Assembly (NCBI RefSeq): GCF_001417965.1 | Contig: NW_018384631.1 | Coordinates: 268,649-332,648, forward strand | Origin: Exaiptasia diaphana | Lineage: Eukaryota; Cnidaria; Anthozoa; Actiniaria; Aiptasiidae | DNA: 64,000 nt | Direction: 5' to 3' | Shown: positions 38,501 to 50,500 of the stretch, piece after piece | Position numbering within the stretch: position 1 is the stretch's first letter | Layout: every line of letters begins with the position of its first letter | Position numbers and translations under genes: made by a program | The notes under the pieces: generated by a model | What the model was told of the DNA's origin: nothing | What the model saw: the letters and a program-made list of their open reading frames with translations, nothing else | The model's database searches: none

Positions 38501-41500
38501 TTTAATGGTTCGCCATTTTTAAACCACTCAATTACTGGCGCTGGTGTTCCCCTGACCTTGAAAACTAGCTTTACTTTTTCTCCCTCGGTGCCTTTAACAG
38601 GGGATAGCTCGCTTACAAAGGTTGGAGCTTCTCCCTTCGGCTTTGGCACTGAAAGTATAGATCAGGTGTTCAGAATTATAGAATCCAAAGACAAGATTTT
38701 ATGAATAAATTCAAAATGAAACCTAAAAGAATATATATATTACCTTCCACTTTTACTTCAAACGATTTGGACGTAGAGCCAACGTCATTTTTAGCCTCAC
38801 ATTTATACATTCCCGCATCCTCTGGAGTAGCCATTGGAATACGAATCTTGTGCAAATCGCCTCTCGAGACAAGTTTGAGGTATGGTGTTTCGCGTAATGG
38901 TTTATCATCCTTACACCAAATCACTTCAGGTTTTGGCTTGCCCTTTATTTTAAGCTCAGCACTAAGTTCCTCGTTTTCCTTAACTACCAGTGGCTCCTGA
39001 AAATCAACATCCTCAAAAACAGGATGAACTTTCTTCTCTTTAATTTTCACTTCTCCTTTGACCTCCGTATCGCCTGCATCGTTTGATGCCACCAATTTGT
39101 ACACGTCTGAATCGTCAACATTCGCATCTTTAATATTAAGTGCATAAATACCGTCCTCTGACTTTTCCGTAGATACCCTATCGTCAGGCTTTAGCTTCTT
39201 TCTTCCACGGTACCACTGGACATCAGGTGTTGGATATCCAGATAATTTGACTTCGAGTCTTGCGTCTTCTCCCTCTGTTGTGTCAACATCTTTCATTTTT
39301 TCCACAACCTCAGGTTTTCTACTTTTTTTCTCAACAAAGACATCTGCACTACGTTCGACTGCACCGAAATCGTTCTGAACTACACACTTGTATTTTCCAG
39401 AATCATCAAGTGACAAATCTTTGAATGACAGTTCACTGTTTTTTCCATCAAAGGTTGCCTTAACACGTGAGTCCAGTGGAATTTCGATTTCATCTTTGAA
39501 CCACGTTACCTTAGGCTTAGGTTCTCCTGACACTTTACAGACCAGTTTGTATCTCTCGCCTTCCTTTGCAGGTCCTGGAATTAATTCACTCTTGAAAGTT
39601 GGCTTCATGCCTTCTGGTTTAATTTGCAGATCAAATTCTCTTGATGAAGTTCCCACTTCATTTCTTGCTTCGCATCTGTATTTCCCAGAGTCATCGGGTG
39701 TGGCATTTTTAATATTTAGTCGACATTCATCTCCGACGAAACTAGTTTTAATAGACCTAGTGTCGCGTAAAGGTCTTTCATTTTTATACCACTTCAGATC
39801 TGGCGAAGGTTTTCCTTTGATATTTAGTTTAACTTCCACATCGTCCCCTTCAGTGAAGACCAGCGGTTCCTCAGACTGATCCCCTTCAAACTCAGGAGCG
39901 ATTGGTTTTTCCTTAACAAGTAATTTTGCTTGTTCCACCGTCTTTCCGGCTTCGTTCTGTGCGACACATTTGTACTTCCCTGTATCTTCAGGACTCAGAT
40001 CATCAATAATCAAAGAATATGTATGACCATCGTCCGATTTTTTGATAGTGATTTTGTCTCCACCATGAATTTCCTTATCATTATGATACCAGACAACCTC
40101 TGGAGCTGGTTCTCCTTTCAGCTTTACATCAAACCGTGCTTGCTCTCCTTCAACGGATTCGGAGTCTTTCATCTTTTGAATGACCTCTGCTTTTGTAGGT
40201 TTCTTTGAGATATCAAGACCTGTTGTACTTGTTGAAGAAACTGGTGCTGAAATAGAAAAAAATAGGATTCAATTACTTTCGCCAAAAAGATAAAAAAAAA
40301 AGAACAATTGTCTATTACCTTCCACATTAACATCAAAGGACTTGTACGATGTGCCAAGATCGTTTTTAGCTTCACATCTATAGTTCCCTGAATCACTCTC
40401 GCTCGAGTCTCTAACGGTAAATGTGTATGTATTTCCACTAGATTTTAGTTGTATGTTCTTACTGTCACGAAGACGTTTGTTATCTTTATACCAGGATATT
40501 TGTGGCTCGGGTCTAGCATTTACAGTAGTTGTCAAAGTAATATCGTCTCCTGGTTGAAAATGTAGAGGCTTTGTTTCTAATTCATCTTCAAACGTTGGCG
40601 CTACCTCAGGCTCGTCAAATGGTGTCTCATGTATTTCTTCCTTGGCTTGAGGTGCAATCACAGCTTCTTCCACTGGTTTCCCTACGCGTGACTCACCTTT
40701 CGGTTTTGCTGGAAGTTGGAATTCAATCTCCTCCGCACCAGGTTTTGCCCATGTGTCTACTGATGTTCTTAGAGTCACCTCTTGTTCTTTACTTACGAGG
40801 AGCGGTGACAATTCTATTTCCTCTTTGACTTTTGGTGTTATCTCAGCTTCTTCCATGTATTTCTCTGGCTGGGTCTTCGGCTTGAAAGGAACGGAAAATT
40901 CAATCTCCTCAGCACCACGTTTTGACTTAATGTCTAATGTTGAAGTAATGGTAAACTCTTGTTCCTGTCCAGGTACCAATTTTTGCTTAGACGGAATGGT
41001 AAATTCAATCTCCTCGACTTCACGCTTTGGCTTTGTGTCTAATGTTGTAGTTGTAGTTAGAGTAACCTGTTGTTCTTGTCCAGGTTGCGCTTTTGACTTA
41101 GAGGGGATAGTAAATTCGATTTCTTCAGTACTAGGTTTCGGTTTGGTGTCTAACATTGTTGTAGTGAGGGCCACTTCTTGTTCTTTATCTACAACAAATG
41201 GGGATATTCTAACTTCTTCGCCTGGCACAACCTTTCTATCCTCCTTAGCTTTCAGAGTTAACTTCTGTTGTCTTGGCTTCGTGTCAAGAGATGTTGTCAA
41301 AGTGACTTCCTGCTGTTTGTCAACGACGAAAGGTTTCGAATCGCCTTCAGTTCGAGAGCCAATCGTGAAATGAAATTCCTCGGAAGGGCGTTTTTGTTTT
41401 GTTTCCATTGACGATGTCATTAAGGTCACTTCCTCTTTCTTGGTAACATCAGTCTTTGGTTCAAACTGAAGTGATATTTGCGGTTCTTTCACAGTTAGAT

Positions 41501-44500
41501 TAGATAGCAGAGTTGTTTTACCACCCTCGTTAGTCGCCACGCACTTATATACACCTGAATCACTTGGGATGACGTCTTTGATGACTAAAGTGTAAATTCC
41601 ATTCTTTTCAGATATGGAATATCTTCCTTTGTTTGATAGCAAGGTGTATCCATGGAACCACTCAACTCTTGGATTGCCGTCGAATTTTACTTCGAACCTC
41701 GCCTCGCCACCTTCAACTCCAACTGCTTCTTTCATTTCAGTAACAACTTCAGGTTTGGCAACAGGTTTTTTCACTATTACATTTGTCGTACTCTTGGCTT
41801 CTCCGAATTCATTTTTGGAAATGCACACATAAGTACCTTGATCTTCTGTCGTTGGCTTTCTTATTATCAAGGTGCTTTGTTTTCCGTCGAAATCAATAGA
41901 AATGCGATCACTGGGTTTAAGAAGAACATTATCTTTAAACCACTCTGGCTTTACAGAAACGTGACACACGAGTGTAATCTGCTCTCCATCAGATGACTGA
42001 ATGACTTCTGGAGGTTTTGTGAAAACTGGGGGTTCGCCGCGGTCTGGAACAAAAGAACATAAAAAATGTTGAGAAAAAAAATACTTATCACATTATGTAT
42101 ATAAATGTACAAATATTTCATTATTCTACAGACTTACCTTTGACGTTTATCTGGTATGACTGGTATACAGGACCAGCGGTGGTTTTAATCTCACATGTAT
42201 AAGTACCGCTATCTTCGGAGGAGACTCCTTTGATAACCAAAATGTAAGTATCATTTCTCCTCTTAAAGAAGAAATGGCTTGACTCCAAAATACGTTCTCC
42301 GTCTTTGTACCAATTTATTTCAGGATTTCCGTCAACTGTTACACTTAACGTGGTTTCTTGTCCTTTAACGCAACTGATCTTATTTCGCTCTTCGACATCA
42401 AAGTTAAAATCAATCTTTTTTGCTTTCACACCTAAATATGATCGAAGGGTGGTTTTTCCAGCCTCGTTGGAGGCAATGCATGTGTAGGTTCCAGAGTCTT
42501 TGCGGGTTAAATCACATATTGTCAAAGTATAAGAGTTATCTTTGGTAGAAACCTTGTAACGGCCACCATGATCGATCTTCTCTGAGCCACGAAACCATTC
42601 TACCACAGGTTTGGGATCACCAATAAACTCTATATTAAAACTTGCTTGTTCCCCTTCGAATGCCTCCGAATCCATTATTTGACCAATTAGCTCTGGCCTC
42701 GAAGTTTTCTTTTTAACAATGAGTTCTGTTTTACTCTGTGCTGAGCCAAACTCGTTCCGAACGTCACAAGTATAAATACCTCGATCGCTCATTTTTGTTC
42801 GGTCAATTTCCAGAGTACTGAATTGCCCATCATAGTCATCAAACATTCTATCGTCGAAATCAAGTGGCTTGCCATCTTTCAACCATTTCACAGTAGGACG
42901 AGGCTCCACAGAAACTTTACATACGAGCTTGATACTTTCGCCTTCTGTTACAGTGACTGGGTGTAGCTCTGTGGCCATCACCGGCGCTTCTCCTTGGCGT
43001 TCAGCTGAAGAAGAATGATACGAACAAGAATGATCATTAATTTCAAAACAGCCAAGCTTTAATAATTTGGAAGGATGTGCAATCATAGCAATAAAAATAG
43101 AATAAAATGAAATCATTGATTGATGGTTTACCTTCTACTCTAATGTCGAAGGTCCTGAAGGTCGTTCCATGAGTATTTCTTGCCTCACACTTGTAGGTAC
43201 CTGTATGGTCCACTAAAGCTTTGTTTATGACAAGGAAATAGGAATCACCGCGGGATTGGATGTTCACTCCCCTGCCTCCATACAGGACTTTACCATCTTT
43301 ATACCATGTGACCATAGGAGGGGGATAGCCTCGGATTGTCATGACAAGGTTGATTTCATCTCCTTGGCGATACACAAGGGTCTCTTGAACATCTCTCTGC
43401 TCGAACGCTGGTGCTAATTGCTTTTCGACCACTTGAAGAATGGCCTGTGAAAACGCCTTACCAGCACCATTGGAAGCTACGCACTGGTATGTTCCATAAT
43501 CAGCATCAGTGATATCAGAGATCTTTAAAAGATAAAGCTCTTCTCCCTTTTCGCTCATTTGGATCCTTCCTCCGGGAGAAAGCTTTGTTACACCATGGAA
43601 CCATTCAAGAGTGGGCTTTTCAAAGCCAGTGATACCAACCTCAAAAATGGCATCTTCGCCTTTGGTTATTACCAGATTGTTGAGCCACTGAGTCACATGC
43701 GGCTTAATCAACCTTTTCTCAACAACAACGTTTGCACTGCTCCTTGCAGTTCCGTAGTCATTACGAACTATGCACTTATACATTCCCTGGTCATCAGTGT
43801 TTGATTTCCTAATGACAAGAGTACCCATACCATCATGGAAGTGAAATTTTATGCGACGGTCGGTCGCTGTCTCTATTTTCACTTCATCTTTAAACCATTC
43901 AATAATTAGTTCTGGTGAACCACTTACAATACAAACTAACTTGATGTCATTCCCATCAGTAACAACAACTGGCTTGATAGTTCTTATAAAGACAGGGGGG
44001 TCCTTACGCTGTACAGCTTAAAAGAAAAACACAAGAAGATACAGAAACCGTTACATCGAGATTCAAGAGAAATCGCTGGGATTTTCTGCGCCTTGGGGGA
44101 GGAGCTTACTATATATCAACCAATGAATGAACGAGTTTAAGCCCGACACCCAAGATCACTGCAAATAACAATGGTTTCACGAAATTGCGATACAACAATT
44201 TTCACTGTAACACTGAAAATTATTAATTTTTTTTATATAATTACTGGAGATGGACTAATCCTTTCTGTATAAGGCTTTATTGGTTTAAGCTCCAAACAAA
44301 GAAAGTGACATACCTACAACCTTGATAAAAAAGTTGCTAATCGTAGTTCCAAGCTTTGTGGTTGATTCACATCGGTAATGACCAGCATCACCTAAAGACG
44401 CCTCACAGAGAGTAAGATAGTAGCGTCTACCTTCAGACCACATCTTCCTTGTCGGAGTTCCGTACACAACGGAGCCATTTTGGTACCAGAAAACAGAATC

Positions 44501-47500
44501 TGGAACGTATTTTCCTTGTACTTTGATACTCAAATCAACTTCTTGTCCTTCCTCCACGATGATCGGTTCTTAAATGTCAAAATACTATTGTAAATAACTA
44601 CGAACAAGGGGCATGTTACGCTCAGATACATGCGTAAAAATGTGCAAACCGACCTTTGAGATGAGATTACTGACGTGTAAGGACAATATGTACATGCCAA
44701 GAACTGTGTAACGCAAAATGGATGTAAGGCAAAATGGACGACCTGAAAGCATCGGTGCCATGATTCGTCCTGGAATGAAACTAAAAGTGTCCACAATCCA
44801 GCGTTATGCATCCAATGTAATGGCAAAAAAAGTCAAGAAGGAATTGGTAATGAAAATATCCCACGAAGAAGCGTTGTCAGGTTTTCCAACGAAATGACAA
44901 AATGAAGATGAAATAAAATGAGAAAAAACGTATTGATAATTCAATCGTCGCACGATGACAAAAATGAGCGAAAATAAAAGTGAAGACGGTTCCATCATAC
45001 GATGAGGCGTTGTCCAAATCATGACAATATGAACTCTCAATAAAGAATTATCAAAAACCACAATACCATAGCACCACCAAACAATGAATTGTTGTTTATG
45101 TCCACTGAGTGACAAAAAAGACAAATAGAAAAAAATCAGATGTGAAAACCAATGGATCTGTGAATGGAGTCCATCGACGTAATGATAAAATGTAGATGTA
45201 GGGGTCTTCATGACGCAAAATGAAGTAAGCATCTGTACCAAGATATACAATTTTCCATGACTGAAAAACGTGATATACAATGAAGTATTGTATGTACCGT
45301 GTAATGACAAAAAAAATGAACATGAAAAATGAACGAGAATAAAAACGATCATAGAATGTAGAAAATACTCTACACTTGGCTGATAATAACGACATAAAGG
45401 AATGAATGATGATTTAAGACATGCAGCCATTTAACTAACGAAATGCTGAAAAAACATCTATAAGTAAAATTAAATGTTGTGGAGCACAATGTAGATGATT
45501 AAGAACTGTACTTGGAAAGACTCTCAGCTATCTGAGTTGTTGAACTATTTCATTGTGACTGGTTCTTTCCTACATAATCTACTTGCTATTATAGATCATT
45601 GTGCCTGTTCTGTTGTTATTACCTTTAATACTATCCGTAATATTGTAATTTTTAAATATTGTATAAGAATACAGCCTTTTGCAAAAATTATGAGAATTGT
45701 TGAAATATCTAAATATCATAATATCAAGTGCATGATCCCGCGCGATGCCCTTAGTCCCTTGTCTTTGTTGTTTAGTTTTTTTTGGCGACGTACTTATCCG
45801 TAGTTCTGAACATTTTCTCGATGTCAACAATGAATTATTCTAGCAAACCCGCGTGTTCCGGACAATATATGGATATGGATATTATGATATTTAGATATTT
45901 AGACAATTCTCATAATTTTTGCAAAAGGCTGTATATGTATAAAAATGCTATGGGACAATAAATAAAATGAGAACATTCTACAGCATTGTGTTATAACCTA
46001 CCTCTGCTTGTTAACGACGACGTACGATGATAGTCCCAGATTGTAAATTTCATATTGATAGATTATATGATTTATGAATAAAGTACAATGGCAATGAACA
46101 CGAATGATAAACATTACAACGACAATTACCGTCATAGCCATCCAAGGACAACACAGCATACCATTACTACACACAAAGTTGCAATCGCCACTCAATTACA
46201 AATTTATTGTTGATCATTGATTTGTGATATTTCGAGCCAATTCATTCAAAGAAGCGATTACTCCACTGCATGTACATTCATATACACAACAACACGATTT
46301 GCAATGTACTGACCTTCTTCAACTGGTGTAACCTGTTGCACTACTTCCAATTTCATGACATGCAATTCTGCTGACGTCGTTGTTTCGCCGATCTCGTTGA
46401 ATACAACACAGTTATAGACGCCCGCATCTTCTGGTTGAGCATCATCGATAATCAGCTTAAACACACCATTCTCCTCATCGTCTTCAATGACAAACCGACC
46501 TTTGTCTTCAATAGTCTTATCGCCTTTCGTCCATTCAACTTCAGGTTTTGGATTTCCTTTTGCAACTACCTTAAAGGTTGCTTTGTTTCCTAGATCCACT
46601 TTGATCTCTTTCAGCTTCTCTACAATGGTAGGTTTTTCGCCCTTCTCTTTGACATTCACATCAGCATCTGATTCAACAGACCCAAAGTCGTTTGAAGCCA
46701 TACATACATACTCCCCCTTATCGTCGATAGTTGCATTTTTGATGTACAGGGTGCAGGTTTTGCCGTCATAGTCTGTCTTTATACGGTGATCTGGCTGAAT
46801 AGGTTTGCTGTTCTTAAACCATTCAATCTTTGGTTCGGGTTTTCCAGACACTTTGCAGACAAGTTTGATATCCTCTCCAACATTGACTGAGACTGGCGTA
46901 AGTTTTCCATCTAGAGATGGTGCATCTCCTATAGGTTTGGTCGCTAAAAGAAAAGAAAAGCGTTCTAAACAAATATAAAAAGAAATGGATTTTGACAAAC
47001 CACTCATACTTAAGTCGTTTAGTAACTAAAGAAGGTTTCTTTCTAGTGTAAGGCCAAAGTAAATTTGTCGCAATAAATAAAATGATATAACCTTACCTTG
47101 TACAGTCACATTAAACGTTCTGGATGCTTTGCCCAGTTTATTACTCGCTTCGCACTTGTATATCCCGGTATCGTCTAGTTTCGCGCTCATAATTACAATG
47201 TAGTAGGAGTCACCACGTGATCTGATGTCCATTCTACTTGTGTCTCTCAAGGGTTTGCCATCTTTGTACCATTTCACATCTGGTTTGGGATTAGCCTTAA
47301 TTTTAACATTAATGTTTACCTCATCACCAGGGTGGAAATGCAATGGACCTGGCTCATCGCCTTCGAATGTTGGGGTCAGCGGTTTCTCTTTAACACTAAG
47401 CTCGCATCGATTTGTAGCTTTTCCCGCTGAGTTTGAGACAACACATTTGTACGATCCACCATCATCGAGCCTTGCATCGGTAATTACAAGAGTGTATTTG

Positions 47501-50500
47501 TTAGTTGATTCATCTACTGTCATTGTGTACCTGTCTCCCGACAGCTTTGTTGATCCTTGGTACCATTCGACTACAGGTCTCGGTAAAGCCTTGACTTGAA
47601 CTTCAAAACGTACGTCGTCTCCAACAAAAGCATCTGTATTTTTGAGTTTAACTTTGAACTCTGGCCTTATAAGTTCCTTGACTACTAGATTGGCAGTAGA
47701 CGATGAACTACCGGAATCATTTCGGACTACGATCTTATAATCGCCCTTGTCATCGGTACGGAGATCTTTGATGGTTACCTTTGCGATGCCATTAGTCAAG
47801 TCGGTTTTCACTCGACGATTTTCTTTCAATTTTGCGCCATTCTTAAACCACTCTACAACTTGCGATGGAGTTTCTTTGATCTTACATTCCAACGTTACAC
47901 TCTCGTCCTCGACAGCCTCTATTGGCTTCAACGGCTCCAATATTTCAGGTGCGCCCTCGAATGGCATCTCGGCTTTTAAAGTAGAAGATGAACGGTTTAG
48001 AGAAAACGACAAAACATAAATACTTAATAGGCTAAACACTGTAAATAAAATAATCTGGACAAAATCTATAAATATATCAAATAATCAATTTGTCGAGAAA
48101 ATAAAACATCTAATAATATAGATTAAAAATATACGCAAAAATGCGTAAAATTGAATTAAAAGCAATAACTATTCTATGATCAATTAAATGATTTATCTAC
48201 TGAAATTACAAATTTGTAGTATTGTTCAACGTGAATCTATAAACATTTACAACACATGATATGGGCTTCCATTCAATAGCCTCAATAAACAAATCTGTTT
48301 CTATAAAGTTGCAAAATTTTGTATTAATAGGGAGTAAAATTGATGAAAGCGATTACTTGTAAGAAATGACGGATGATTTGAAATAATTTTGTTTTAGTTT
48401 ATGAAATCCGTTCACAGTAGCTTAAACATTACGCAAATAAACGACAAGCCTTAATCGTTATGTGTAACCTCCTAACCAGACAGGATAGCCGCCCATTTAA
48501 CTCCAAAATGAAAAATAAATCTTGCGATCTAATTTTACGTTGTAATAATATTCTCATGCGGTTAAAATATTATTTGAAAATATAACTACTCACTTACGAT
48601 TATAAATGAAAAATAACAACAGATTACCTAGACACAGAAGCCCCTCCGTGAAAACCAGACTCGCGTGGCTCACCGAAACAAGGCCTACACGCAAAGCATC
48701 ACGGTCTAAGGGCAAAGGTCGCTTATATTCTTCATTCTGAGCATCAGCCTGATTGGCTGATGAAATTTGACTTCCGATAAAAAGATAATACAGAGAAATT
48801 GTTACAGTGTAACTATAAATAGACATATCCAGTTGAAAAGCACAAAAAGTATTCGAACCACATAAAAACCGATTTTTAATTTATTCTCAACAAAAATTCC
48901 CTTACATATATATTTTTAAGCTGTTTTTGTCATTTATTTCTTGCGAATATTAAAAACATTATATATTTTCTTATGTATAAACTTTATAATATATCGCAAA
49001 TTCACCATTGAACTTGAAATGAAAATTAGAATATACATATCAAAAACAATACCTTCAACCTCTTGCTCTGCTTCAGCAGCAATTTCAGGCTCTTCTATCA
49101 CCTCGGGTTGTTTCGCTACCTTAAGGTCGGCTTTGGTCGTTGTTTCTCCTCCATCGTTGAATGCCACTGCACTATACACACCAGAATCCTCTGGCTGGAC
49201 ATTCTCAATTACAAGTGACGAAGAAACTCCTTTATCTGTTTCATCATCTATGATTATAAATCTACCCGTGTCCTCGATAACTTTGTCATCTTTATACCAA
49301 TCAATCTCGGGCAATGGAGTTCCCTCGACATCAACAGTGAATTTTGCTGTAGTTCCAGCCTCTGGTTCTACATCTTTAAGCACTGATGTTATCACTGGTT
49401 TCGTAGGTTTCTCTTCTTTTGCAACTTCTTTGGTCGGTTTAGTCTCGACATCCTTAGGTTTGACTTCTTCCTTAATCGGTTTTTCTTCCACAACCTCGGG
49501 TTTTGATGCTGGTTTTTCAGGTTCTGTTTTTTCATTTATTAAAACTTCAGCCATAGTTGAAACGGATCCGTGGTCATTAGTGACGACGCATTTGTAGTCG
49601 CCTTCATCATCTAAGATAGTGTCTTTGATGCTCAAAGTGCTTACTTCTCCATCATAGGCTACTTTAAGATGCTTGTCTTCTACAACAGGTTTATCATCTT
49701 TAAACCACTCGACTTGTGGTTCTGGTTTGCCTTTAACTTTGCAGACAAGCTTGATTGGTTCACCCTCTGTGGTTTCTATTGGTTTTAGGTCAGCAAGTAA
49801 GGTTGGAGCTTCACCTTTTGGTTTGGGCACTGAGGGTATAAAAAGACAGAGATGTATACTTAACTCTTTTTATAATATTATATGAAGACAATAAAACTTT
49901 GCATGCAATAAATTATAGCTGTGTTTGATAACTCTAGGATAACGTCAAACTGAGGAGACTGGTATAGTCACATTAGTATAAGATACCTACTTTGGCTTGG
50001 TGACTCATGACTTTAAGAAAGAAAATTAGCACTTACCATCCACTTTAACGTCAAATGTTCTTTCTGACACGCCCAGTTTATTACGCGCTTCACATTTGTA
50101 GTGTCCAGTATCTTCTGGTTTAGTGCTGTAGATTGCGATACTGTACGTGTCACCTCGCGAACGTACATCCAGTTTAGTTGTATTCTTTAAGGGCTTACCA
50201 TCCTTGTACCATTTTACGTCAGCCTTGGGATTTGCTTTGATGGTCATATCGATTTTCAGTTCATCACCTTGTTGGATGGTTAATGGTGTATCGATTTCAG
50301 GGCTGGTAAACTCTGGCATGTACTGACGTTCCTTGACAGTAAGTTCGCCACGACAGGTTGATTTTCCCGCTTCATTTGAAGCCTCACATTTGTAAGTAGC
50401 CGTATCATCACGTGTTACATCGTTTATAACCAATGTATATAGATCAGTGTCAGGCTCCTCAATTATCTCGTATCGTCCACCTTCCTCGATCTTATTTGTT

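Noticed and set aside
44804-45430. Minus-strand 208-codon open frame in the largest intron
   Set aside because: Hydrophobic, Phe/Ser/His-rich sequence generated by the T-rich TTTTGTCAT-type repeats; no start context, no domain, and a similar chance frame appears in the intron at 23654-23970.
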